Below, piece after piece: positions 51,196-59,795 of a stretch of 64,000 nucleotides of DNA (positions within the stretch are counted from its first letter, which is position 1; each line of letters begins with the position of its first letter). The stretch spans positions 2,951,286 to 3,015,285 of the forward strand of contig NZ_CP024768.1 of assembly GCF_011395035.1 (NCBI RefSeq). The letters run 5' to 3'. Source of the stretch: Pantoea cypripedii. GTDB lineage: Bacteria; Pseudomonadota; Gammaproteobacteria; Enterobacterales; Enterobacteriaceae. The position numbers and the translations under genes were made by a program. The notes beneath the pieces were generated by a model that had not been told where the DNA came from, searched no databases, and saw only the letters and a program-made list of their open reading frames with translations.

Positions 51196-52464
51196 ATGAG
51201 CCAAAATCCCGTTTTGGATCCCCCAGCACAATCAGTGCCCAACCCGCGCGTCCCGACGCTGCGCCAGCGCCTGCAACGCAGCGAGTTTGCAAAGACGCGA
51301 CGTTCGCTGCTGCTGATTGCACCCTTGCTGGTGTTCGTGGTGGTCTGCTTTCTGTTCCCGATTGGCTCGATCCTGAGCATGAGCATCAATAACCCGGAGC
51401 TGCCGGAAGCGCTGCCACAAACCAGCAAAGCGTTGCAGCAGTGGTCTGGCGAGGCGCTGCCGGATGAGCGTGTCTATGCGCTGCTGGCGAAAGAGTTGAT
51501 TGCCGCCCGCGATCAGGGACAAATCTCCAGCGTGGCAAAACGTCTCAGCTACGAAGATGCCAGCTACCGTCGCCTGATCCTCGCCGTGCCGCGTCAGGCC
51601 CCTGCCGACGGCGTGGATGTGAAAAACACCCTGATCGCCAAACAGCCACTGTGGGGCGATCTAACGACCTGGCGCACGCTGCAACGTGCCGCGAAGCCAC
51701 TGACCAGTCTCTACTTATTGTCGGTGTTTGACCGTAAAGTCGATGCCAAAACCGGTGACATCGTCAGCCAGCCTGCTGACCAGGCGCTGTACGTGAATGT
51801 GCTGCTGCGGACCTTATGGATGGCGACGGTGGTGACGCTGCTGTGCGTCGGTATTGGTTATCCGCTGGCGTACTGGCTGGCGAAACAGCCTTCTGGCCGC
51901 GCCAATCTGCTGATGATTCTGGTGCTGCTGCCGTTCTGGACCTCATTAATTGTGCGTACCGCCAGCTGGATTGTGCTGCTGCAATCAGGCGGTCTGATTA
52001 ACCGGGCGCTGATGGGCATCGGTATCATCGACCATCCACTGACGCTGGTGTTTAACCGCCTTGGCGTCTATATCTCGATGACCCATATTCTGTTGCCGTT
52101 TATCGTGCTGCCGCTGTACGCGGTGATGAAAGGCATTTCCCCCAGCTATATGCGTGCAGCTATCTCGCTCGGAGCGCATCCGTTCCTCGCCTTCTGGCGC
52201 GTCTATGTGCCGCAAACCTTCGCGGGCATCACGGCCGGTGCGCTGCTGGTGTTTATGATGGCGATTGGTTATTACGTCACCCCGGCGCTGCTCGGTGGCC
52301 CGGATGACCAGATGGTCAGCTACTTTGTGGCCTTCTTCACCAACAGCACCATGAACTGGGGCATGGCCGCCGCCCTGGGCAGCCAGCTGCTGATTATCGT
52401 GATGTTGCTGTACATCGTTTATATCCGTGTCACCCGTACCTCCGCAGAAGCGGCGGCGCGCTAA
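51196..52464 (+). CDS. ABC transporter permease, PotB-like
   Basis: 422 aa permease. TM1 at about 37-62 is followed by a periplasmic loop of roughly 135 residues before TM2 (about 200), much longer than in PotB, but seen in a subgroup of these transporters. The EAA coupling loop is visible as MRAAISLGAHPFLAFWRVYV. Start ATG at 51196 with AAGGAG at 51182. Spaced 11 bp from the second permease. Confidence 0.88.
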   Translation: MSQNPVLDPPAQSVPNPRVPTLRQRLQRSEFAKTRRSLLLIAPLLVFVVVCFLFPIGSILSMSINNPELPEALPQTSKALQQWSGEALPDERVYALLAKELIAARDQGQISSVAKRLSYEDASYRRLILAVPRQAPADGVDVKNTLIAKQPLWGDLTTWRTLQRAAKPLTSLYLLSVFDRKVDAKTGDIVSQPADQALYVNVLLRTLWMATVVTLLCVGIGYPLAYWLAKQPSGRANLLMILVLLPFWTSLIVRTASWIVLLQSGGLINRALMGIGIIDHPLTLVFNRLGVYISMTHILLPFIVLPLYAVMKGISPSYMRAAISLGAHPFLAFWRVYVPQTFAGITAGALLVFMMAIGYYVTPALLGGPDDQMVSYFVAFFTNSTMNWGMAAALGSQLLIIVMLLYIVYIRVTRTSAEAAAR

Positions 52465-52475
52465 GGAGCGAAGAA

Positions 52476-53303
52476 ATGAGACAACAAGGTTCCACCCTGC
52501 TGCGCCTGTGGGGCGCGTTCTTCAACTTCTATGGCGCGGCGGTGCTGCTGTTTTTAATTCTGCCGATTCTGGTGATCGTGCCACTGTCGTTTAACTCCAG
52601 CTCATTCCTCAGCTACCCACTGAGCGGTTTTTCGCTACGCTGGTATCAAACCTTCTTTCATTCTCAGGAGTGGCTGGGCGCGCTGGGGAACAGTTTGCTG
52701 ATTGCGCCGCTGGCGACCCTGCTCGCCACCATTCTTGGGGTGCTGGCGTCCATGGGGCTGGTACGCGGCGAATTTCGCGGCAAAGGCATCGTGATGGCGA
52801 TTATCATTTCGCCGATGGTCGCGCCGGTGGTGATCATCGCGGTGGGGATGTTTTTCTTCTTCGCCCGTTTATCGCTGCTGAACAGCTATCTGGGACTGGT
52901 GCTGGCGCATACGCTGCTTGGCGTACCCTTTGTCGTGATTACCGTGGTTGCGGTGCTGAAAAGCTATGACACTAACCTGTCACGCGCGGCGGCCAGCCTC
53001 GGCGCGTCACCGCTGCTGACCTTTCGCAAAATCACCCTGCCGCTCATCGCTCCGGGGGTGTTCTCTGGCGCGCTGTTTGCCTTTGCTGCTTCATTTGATG
53101 AAGTGGTGGTGACCTTGTTTCTCGCCAGCCCAAGCCAGCGCACCCTGCCAATTCAGATGTTCGCCGGGATTCGCGAAAACCTCGATCCCACCATTGCAGC
53201 AGCGGCAACGCTGATGATTGCGGCTTCGCTGGTGCTGCTGATTGTGATGGAGATACTGCGGCGGCGTGGTGAGCGCATGCGTCAGTCGCATCCCGCCCAT
53301 TAA
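52476..53303 (+). CDS. ABC transporter permease, PotC-like
   Basis: 275 aa permease with six transmembrane segments and the EAA motif RAAASLGASPLLTFRKITLP. Preceded by GGAGCGAAGAA. Completes the importer with PotB-like permease, binding protein and the distant PotA-like ATPase. Confidence 0.9.
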   Translation: MRQQGSTLLRLWGAFFNFYGAAVLLFLILPILVIVPLSFNSSSFLSYPLSGFSLRWYQTFFHSQEWLGALGNSLLIAPLATLLATILGVLASMGLVRGEFRGKGIVMAIIISPMVAPVVIIAVGMFFFFARLSLLNSYLGLVLAHTLLGVPFVVITVVAVLKSYDTNLSRAAASLGASPLLTFRKITLPLIAPGVFSGALFAFAASFDEVVVTLFLASPSQRTLPIQMFAGIRENLDPTIAAAATLMIAASLVLLIVMEILRRRGERMRQSHPAH

Positions 53304-53307
53304 GACA

Positions 53308-53331
53308 AAAGGCACCGCAAGCGGTGCCTTT
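53308..53331. terminator. Bidirectional terminator, permease/yfcD
   Basis: 11 bp stem AAAGGCACCGC/GCGGTGCCTTT with a 2-base loop AA, followed by T-rich sequence on + and TTTTG on -. Lies between convergent genes. Confidence 0.87.
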
Positions 53332-53335
53332 ACTT

Positions 53336-53854
53336 TTATGATTCGCTATTGCGACTCAGCCATAACGATAAGGCTTTCAGTGAATCATCAGTGAACTCAT
53401 CACAGCGGGCAGTGATCTCTTCCGGCGTCATCCAGAAGACCTCATCCACCTCTTCTTCCTGCATCGCAAAAGGACCGTGCGATACGCAGCTGAACAAACC
53501 GCCCCAGACGCGGCAATGTTCATCTTCGAAGTAGAATTTTCCATGCTCAGCAAACGGCACCGCGGCGATACCCAGTTCTTCTTCCGCTTCACGACGCGCT
53601 GATTCCAGCATGTCTTCACCGCTCTGCACCACGCCACCTGCGGTCGCATCGAGCATACCGGGCATGAAGTCTTTGATTTCGGTACGACGCTGCACCAGAA
53701 TCTTACCCATGCCGTCATGCACCACGATGTAGGTGGCGCGATGACGCAAACACTGCGCACGCATCTGCGCGCGACTGGCCTGCGCAATCACTTCATTCTC
53801 TTCGTTAACGATATCTACCCATTCGATACCGCTATCTGCAGGTTGATCCACCAT
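53336..53854 (-). CDS. yfcD: Nudix hydrolase YfcD
   Basis: 172 aa (about 180 in E. coli), Nudix hydrolase related to isopentenyl-diphosphate isomerase-type proteins. The Nudix box is complete: [24 protein letters not shown] shows the G-x5-E-x7-RE-x2-EE-x-G pattern. Substrate unknown. First of the yfc genes after the transport cluster. Confidence 0.92.
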   Translation of the reverse strand: MVDQPADSGIEWVDIVNEENEVIAQASRAQMRAQCLRHRATYIVVHDGMGKILVQRRTEIKDFMPGMLDATAGGVVQSGEDMLESARREAEEELGIAAVPFAEHGKFYFEDEHCRVWGGLFSCVSHGPFAMQEEEVDEVFWMTPEEITARCDEFTDDSLKALSLWLSRNSES

Positions 53855-53965
53855 CCGTAACCCTTTTCTGTTTAGGCGTGCCGGGCACGCGCCTGTTTAC
53901 TGTTCTTTATTAGAGTGTGCGGTAAGGTAAAGGGTTCTTTTCCCCACCGCAAGACCTCTTCGTGC

Positions 53966-54637
<672 letters not shown>

Positions 54638-54799
54638 TCATGTTTACCGATTTTTATTTAGTAAGGCAATGTGGATCTGAACCGGTAAGACCAGCGCAGA
54701 CTACGGTTTTTTCATCGTAAGCGTCGGCGCGGTCACGCCAGCCGCACGCTTCTCTTCTATGCTGAAACTGAGCACATAACAAGCACAAGGAGGCTCAAC

Positions 54800-55693
54800 A
54801 TGCATCTGCTTATTACCGGCGGCACCGGTTTGATTGGCCGCCATCTGATCCCGCGCCTGTTACAACTTGGTCAACAGGTGAGCGTGGTGACGCGTGACGT
54901 AGCAGCAGCACGCGAGAAGCTGGATCCACGCGTTGCGTGCTGGTCTGGCCTTGCGCAGCAGCAGGACCTCAATGGTGTCGATGGGGTGATTAACCTTGCC
55001 GGTGAACCTATCGCCGACAAACGCTGGACAGCAGAACAGAAGCAGCTGCTGTGCGAAAGTCGCTGGCAGATCACCGAGCGGCTGGTGTCGTTGATCAATG
55101 CCAGCAGCCAGCCACCGAAATTTTTGATATCCGGTTCCGCCACCGGTTTCTATGGCGATACCGGTGATTTGGTGTTGACCGAAGACGATCCCGGTCATGA
55201 AGAATTTACCCATACGCTGTGTGCCCGCTGGGAACAGCTGGCGCTGGCAGCACAAAGCGAGCGCACCCGGGTGTGCCTGCTGCGCACCGGCGTGGTGCTG
55301 GCGAAAGAAGGCGGCGCGCTGGCGAAAATGAAGCTGCCGTTCAGACTCGGGGTCGGCGGCCCCATCGGTAGCGGCAAACAGTATCTGCCGTGGATTCATA
55401 TTGACGATCTGGTGAATGCTATCTGGTGGCTGATTGATAATCCGTTACAGGGACCATTCAATCTGGTGTCACCCTATGCGGTACGTAACGAGCAATTTGC
55501 TGCCACACTCGGCCAGGTGATGCATCGTCCGGCCTTTATGCGTACCCCCGCCAGCGCGATCAGGCTAATGATGGGCGAATCCGCCGTGCTGGTGCTGGGC
55601 GGCCAGCATGTGCTGCCGAAACGGCTGGAGGAGTCAGGATTTGGTTTTCGCTGGTATGACTTGCAGGAGGCGTTACAGGATACTGCGGCTTAA
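54800..55693 (+). CDS. yfcH: Epimerase family protein YfcH (SDR39U1-like)
   Basis: 297 aa, same as E. coli YfcH. Extended SDR with the NAD(P)-binding [12 protein letters not shown] at residues 4-15 and [12 protein letters not shown] (catalytic Ser/Tyr region). C-terminal domain has the DUF1731 feel ([20 protein letters not shown]). Substrate unknown. AAGGAGG site at 54788-54794. Confidence 0.93.
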   Translation: MHLLITGGTGLIGRHLIPRLLQLGQQVSVVTRDVAAAREKLDPRVACWSGLAQQQDLNGVDGVINLAGEPIADKRWTAEQKQLLCESRWQITERLVSLINASSQPPKFLISGSATGFYGDTGDLVLTEDDPGHEEFTHTLCARWEQLALAAQSERTRVCLLRTGVVLAKEGGALAKMKLPFRLGVGGPIGSGKQYLPWIHIDDLVNAIWWLIDNPLQGPFNLVSPYAVRNEQFAATLGQVMHRPAFMRTPASAIRLMMGESAVLVLGGQHVLPKRLEESGFGFRWYDLQEALQDTAA

Positions 55694-55697
55694 ACCA

Positions 55698-55747
55698 GGT
55701 GCACATGAATGTGCACCCTACGCGTAGGGTCGCCATTCATGGCGACC
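55698..55747. repeat. REP family 2, site B (two arms)
   Basis: Hairpins at 55698-55717 and 55728-55747 with GTAG feet inward (CTAC-GC-GTAG). Both stems are perfect 9 bp with a 2-base centre. Located at the convergent yfcH/hisP junction. Confidence 0.87.
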
Positions 55748-55760
55748 TGGTGACCACGGG

Positions 55761-56534
55761 TTATTTCAGCGAGCCTTTCAGGAACTGCTGCAAGCGCGGG
55801 CTTTTCGGGTTGTTGAACACTTCATCGGGTGCACCCTGCTCTTCAATTTTCCCCTGATGCAGGAAAATCACATGGCTGGAGACGTGGCGGGCAAACTCCA
55901 TTTCGTGGGTCACCACCACCATGGTTTTGCCCTCTTCAGCCAGTTTCTGCATGATACGCAGCACTTCACCGACCAGTTCCGGATCGAGTGCGGAAGTCGG
56001 TTCATCAAATAACAGCACTTCCGGTTCCATCGCCAGCGCACGGGCGATAGAGACACGCTGCTGCTGACCACCGGACAGATGCACCGGATATTTGGCCCGG
56101 GCACGTTCATCGATCCCGACTTTATCGAGATACTTAATAGCCCGTTCGCGTGCTTCGGTTTTGCTCAGGCCAAGCACCTGAATCGGCGCTTCCATCACGT
56201 TCTCCAGCACCGTCATATGGCTCCACAGGTTGAAGTGCTGGAACACCATAGTGAGACGGGTACGCAGCGAACGCAGCTGCTCCTTATTCGATACCTTCAG
56301 CTGACCATCGGTGTCGCGCACCAGGTTGATCTGCTCATTGTTGACTGCGATGGTGCCTTCACTCGGCTTTTCGAGGAAGTTAATGCAGCGCAGAAAGGTA
56401 CTTTTCCCGGAACCGGACGAGCCAATGATACTAATAACGTCACCGGCATCCGCCTGTAATGACACGCCTTTCAGGACTTCATGTTCACCGTAACGCTTGT
56501 GCAGTTCGGTAACGCTTAATTTATTTTCAGCCAT
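55761..56534 (-). CDS. hisP: Histidine/basic amino acid ABC transporter ATPase HisP
   Basis: 257 aa, same as E. coli HisP. Walker [11 protein letters not shown]-loop [13 protein letters not shown], signature [15 protein letters not shown] and Walker [13 protein letters not shown]. Powers the HisQM permease pair. 7 bp after hisM. Confidence 0.96.
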   Translation of the reverse strand: MAENKLSVTELHKRYGEHEVLKGVSLQADAGDVISIIGSSGSGKSTFLRCINFLEKPSEGTIAVNNEQINLVRDTDGQLKVSNKEQLRSLRTRLTMVFQHFNLWSHMTVLENVMEAPIQVLGLSKTEARERAIKYLDKVGIDERARAKYPVHLSGGQQQRVSIARALAMEPEVLLFDEPTSALDPELVGEVLRIMQKLAEEGKTMVVVTHEMEFARHVSSHVIFLHQGKIEEQGAPDEVFNNPKSPRLQQFLKGSLK

Positions 56535-56541
56535 AGGTTAC

Positions 56542-57258
56542 TCAATGCGATGAAGAAGGTTTCACGTGGGCCAGCCAGCGACGCTCCGCCATGCGGAACA
56601 GGCTAATCAACACGTAAGAGATAATCAGGTACAGCACTGCAGCAATACCAAAAGCGACAAACGGCTGATAGGTAGCGGAGTTGATATCACGCGCCACTTT
56701 CAGCAGGTCTGGCACTGTGGCGGTAAACGCCAGCGCGGTGGAGTGCAGCATCAGGATCACTTCATTGCTATAGGCAGGCAGCGCGGTACGCAGCGCCGAA
56801 GGCAGAATGATGCAACGATACAATTTAAAGGTTGAGAATCCATAGGCGCGTGCCGCTTCGATTTCACCGTGTGGTACGGCGCGAATGGCCCCGGCAAACA
56901 TCTCAGTGGTATAGGCGCAGGTGTTCAGAGTAAACGCCAGCAGAGTACAGTTAAGTCCGCTGCGGAAGAAGGCGTTCAGTAACTCGGAGCCTTTCACCAC
57001 TTCCAGCGTGTACATGCCGGAATAGAACACCAGCAGCTGCACATATAACGGCGTACCACGGAATACGTAGGTGAACAACCATACCGGGGTGGAGATAAAG
57101 CGATTGGGTGAGACGCGGGCAATCGACAGCAACACCGCCAGACAGCCGCCAATGGCCACAGAAATAATCAACAGCCACAGGGTGATAGCCACGCCGGTAA
57201 AACGGTAACCATCGGTCCAGAGCAGGGATTTCCAATACTCGTGAATAATATCGATCAT
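56542..57258 (-). CDS. hisM: Basic amino acid ABC permease HisM
   Basis: 238 aa permease with five transmembrane segments and the coupling motif EIEAARAYGFSTFKLYRCII. Overlaps hisQ by 4 bp. Family and order match E. coli HisM. Confidence 0.95.
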   Translation of the reverse strand: MIDIIHEYWKSLLWTDGYRFTGVAITLWLLIISVAIGGCLAVLLSIARVSPNRFISTPVWLFTYVFRGTPLYVQLLVFYSGMYTLEVVKGSELLNAFFRSGLNCTLLAFTLNTCAYTTEMFAGAIRAVPHGEIEAARAYGFSTFKLYRCIILPSALRTALPAYSNEVILMLHSTALAFTATVPDLLKVARDINSATYQPFVAFGIAAVLYLIISYVLISLFRMAERRWLAHVKPSSSH

Positions 57259-57941
57259 AGCTCTGCCCTTTTCACACCGACTGAGTAGCGGCGTTCAAGC
57301 CACCACAGCACGCCATTCGACACCGTGGTAAAAACCAGATAAATCACCCCGGCAACAATCGCAAAGTAGAACGGCTGCCAGGTACTTTTGCCCGCCAGCT
57401 GGGTGGCTTTCACCACATCCTCAAGGCCGAGCAGCGAAACCAGCGCGGTGGCTTTGAGGATGACCTGCCAGTTATTACCGATTCCCGGCAGCGCAAAGCG
57501 CATCATCGCCGGGAACAGAACACGGCGGAAAGTTTGCGCGCCGGTAAAGCCAAACGCGGTTGCCGCCTCAATCTGCCCCTTCGGCACAGCGAGAAACGCA
57601 CCACGGAAGGTTTCAGTAAAGTAAGCACCATAGATAAAGCCGAGGGTGATGATACCGGCCACCATCGGGTCGATATCAAACTGCGCTACGCCCATCGCAT
57701 CGGTCAGGGAGTTCAGGGCGATCTGCAGACCGTAGAAAATCAGCAGCATCAGCACCAGATCCGGCACGCCGCGAATCAGCGTGGTGTAGCCTTCAAACAG
57801 CATCGCCAGCGGGCGATTGCGGGAAAGTTTGGCGCCAGCGCCAATTAAACCAAGCACTACAGCCAGCAACACTGAACTGAGCGCCAGTTCCAGCGTAACC
57901 AGGGTGCCTTTTAGAATGACGTCAGAATAGCCATACAACAT
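57255..57941 (-). CDS. hisQ: Basic amino acid ABC permease HisQ
   Basis: 228 aa permease, same length as E. coli HisQ, with the coupling motif QIEAATAFGFTGAQTFRRVL. Separated from the binding-protein gene by 73 bp containing a strong hairpin. Confidence 0.95.
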   Translation of the reverse strand: MLYGYSDVILKGTLVTLELALSSVLLAVVLGLIGAGAKLSRNRPLAMLFEGYTTLIRGVPDLVLMLLIFYGLQIALNSLTDAMGVAQFDIDPMVAGIITLGFIYGAYFTETFRGAFLAVPKGQIEAATAFGFTGAQTFRRVLFPAMMRFALPGIGNNWQVILKATALVSLLGLEDVVKATQLAGKSTWQPFYFAIVAGVIYLVFTTVSNGVLWWLERRYSVGVKRAEL

Positions 57942-57975
57942 GAATTTGATCCTGTCGTGGGGAAATTAACGAAGC

Positions 57976-57998
57976 ACTGCCCGCACGTAGCGGGCAGT
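57976..57998 (-). other. Intercistronic hairpin between binding protein and hisQ
   Basis: Perfect 9 bp stem ACTGCCCGC/GCGGGCAGT with an ACGTA loop. No T-tract. Likely stabilises the binding-protein message relative to the permease genes, as the REP does at the Salmonella hisJ-hisQ junction. Confidence 0.75.
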
Positions 57999-58014
57999 CT
58001 GGTAGACAGGATAA

Positions 58015-58797
58015 TCAGTCACCGTACACATTGAAATCAAAGTATTTCTTCGCAATCTTATCGTAAGTACCGTCTTTGCGCATGGCTTCGAAGGCTTTGT
58101 CGATGGCGGCTTTCAGGTCCGCATCATCTTTACGCAGGCCCATACCGGTACCGACGCCAAAGATTTTGTCATCTTTTACCGCCGGGCCAGCGAAGGCGTA
58201 GTTTTTACCTACCGGTTGCTTCAGGAAGCCTTCGCTCGCCTGTACTTCGTCCTGGAAAGCGGCATCGATACGGCCAGCATTCAGGTCCTGATACACCAGG
58301 TCCTGGTTAGCATACGGCGTAACGGTGACACCCTGCGGACGCCAGTATTGATTCGCATAGGTTTCCTGAGTGGTACCCTGCAGCAGACCGATATTTTTGC
58401 CTTTCAGCGATTCAATGGTTGGCTGAATGGTGGAACCTTTTGGTGCAACCAGACGGGCGTTTGCTGCGTAGAGTTTTTCAGAGAAACCAATCTCTTCCTG
58501 ACGCTTTTCAGTAATGGAGAGTGAAGAGATGATGGCATCGATCTTCTTCGCTTTCAGCGACGGGATCAGCGCATCGAAATCGCTTTCCACATAAGTACAT
58601 TTAGTCTTGATGCGTTTACAGATCTCGTTAGCCAGATCGATGTCAAAACCCACTAACTGTCCTTGCGCGTTTTTCGATTCAAACGGCGGGTAAGTCGGGT
58701 CAGTCCCGATGCGCAGCGTATGCGGTACCGCCGCGAACACGCTCGCGGCGCTGGACATTGCCAGCATCAGAGAAAGAGCCAGAACTCGCTTTTTCAT
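58015..58797 (-). CDS. hisJ: Periplasmic histidine / lysine-arginine-ornithine binding protein (HisJ/ArgT)
   Basis: 260 aa, signal peptide 1-22 (cleavage VFA-AVP). The sequence is a mosaic of the two E. coli paralogues: HisJ-like [16 protein letters not shown] and [11 protein letters not shown]; ArgT-like [31 protein letters not shown] and FNVYGD. Only one binding protein precedes hisQMP here, where E. coli has both argT and hisJ. Probably binds His, Lys, Arg and Ornithine to some degree; I cannot tell which is preferred. Confidence 0.93.
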   Translation of the reverse strand: MKKRVLALSLMLAMSSAASVFAAVPHTLRIGTDPTYPPFESKNAQGQLVGFDIDLANEICKRIKTKCTYVESDFDALIPSLKAKKIDAIISSLSITEKRQEEIGFSEKLYAANARLVAPKGSTIQPTIESLKGKNIGLLQGTTQETYANQYWRPQGVTVTPYANQDLVYQDLNAGRIDAAFQDEVQASEGFLKQPVGKNYAFAGPAVKDDKIFGVGTGMGLRKDDADLKAAIDKAFEAMRKDGTYDKIAKKYFDFNVYGD

Positions 58798-58860
58798 AGG
58801 TAACCCTCAAGTGAAGTGCTTTTTGTTATGTGGTGCGTGATGTGTTTGCGCTGTTTAATT

Positions 58861-58876
58861 TGCATGTTTCATGCCA
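58861..58876 (-). promoter_or_regulatory. Sigma-54 promoter candidate for hisJ operon
   Basis: Minus strand reads TGGCATGAAACATGCA: the GG and GC elements are 10 bp apart as required for a -24/-12 promoter (consensus TGGCAC-N5-TTGCW, two mismatches). It places a start about 50 bp before the gene. Confidence 0.6.
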
Positions 58877-59043
58877 GTTGTGCAAATTGGCGAAAGCCTG
58901 TACAGACGCACTAAATACTGCGTCCACCAGGGGCGCAAGCACTTAGTTTGTGAGGAAAATATAACAGTCGGGTGAGCAGGAAAAAGCGACATTGTTAACT
59001 TTTGGTGCATGAAATGCACGAAGAGTGATCCTGCGCGCTATTT

Positions 59044-59081
59044 TGCACCATATCAGTGCAACTCTGCACCATTTATGCGCC
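59044..59081 (-). promoter_or_regulatory. Tandem NtrC-like enhancer sites
   Basis: TGCACCATATCAGTGCA at 59044-59060 matches the NtrC palindrome GCAC-N7-GTGC exactly in its core; a second, weaker copy TGCACCATTTATGCGCC starts at 59065, 21 bp on. They lie about 185 bp upstream of the sigma-54 promoter, and the second overlaps the end of ubiX. Confidence 0.6.
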
Positions 59082-59642
59082 TTGCCAGCGAGTGAACAGA
59101 TCCTGCGGTAACTCAATATCGAACTGATCCAGCACGCGATTGACCGTTTGATCCACCAGCTCGGCAATATTTTGCGGACGATGATAAAACGCGGGCACTG
59201 GCGGCATAATCACTGCGCCCAGCTCGGCGGCCGTGGTCATCATACGCAAATGGCCTACGTGCAACGGGGTTTCGCGCACACACAGCACCAGTTTGCGCTG
59301 CTCTTTCAATACCACATCCGCAGCACGCGTCAGCAAGCTATCGCTGTAACTGTGCACAATGCCGGACAGGGTTTTCATCGAACAGGGCAGGATCACCATG
59401 CCAAGTGTCTTAAATGAACCGGAGGAGATGCTGGCAGCAATATCGCGCACGTCATGCACCACATTGGCCAGTGCCTGCACCTCGCGCAGATTGAAATCGG
59501 TTTCCAGCGCCAGTGTCTGACGTGCCGCCGGACTCATCACCAGATGGGTTTCCACCTCGGCCAGCGGTTGTAATACCTGCAACAGGCGCACGCCGTAGAT
59601 CGCGCCGCTGGCGCCGGAAATACCAATGATAAGTCGTTTCAT
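59073..59642 (-). CDS. ubiX: Flavin prenyltransferase UbiX
   Basis: 189 aa, same length as E. coli. Makes prenylated FMN for the UbiD decarboxylase of ubiquinone synthesis. The FMN-binding opening KRLIIGISGASGAIYGVRLL and the late segment MPPVPAFYHRP are present. ATG at 59642 fits the family; the frame is open to 59675. Ribosome site is weak. Confidence 0.95.
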   Translation of the reverse strand: MKRLIIGISGASGAIYGVRLLQVLQPLAEVETHLVMSPAARQTLALETDFNLREVQALANVVHDVRDIAASISSGSFKTLGMVILPCSMKTLSGIVHSYSDSLLTRAADVVLKEQRKLVLCVRETPLHVGHLRMMTTAAELGAVIMPPVPAFYHRPQNIAELVDQTVNRVLDQFDIELPQDLFTRWQGA

Positions 59643-59743
59643 AATTATTGTGCCATGCAGGTAAACCGCAATCATAACCTGCAGGCAAAGAGGAAGACAA
59701 ACCAGGTGGGAATAGTCAGGAGCAAATTATCCTTCGGGCGGAT

Positions 59744-59774
59744 AAAAAAAGGCAATCACCGCAGCGATCGCCTT
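59744..59774 (-). terminator. Invasin gene terminator
   Basis: On the minus strand, AAGGCGATC and GATTGCCTT pair (one unpaired base on each side) around a 7-8 base loop, followed by seven T residues. Lies 22 bp after the stop. Confidence 0.8.
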
Positions 59775-59795
59775 GCAGGGGGCTACTTTTAGAAC

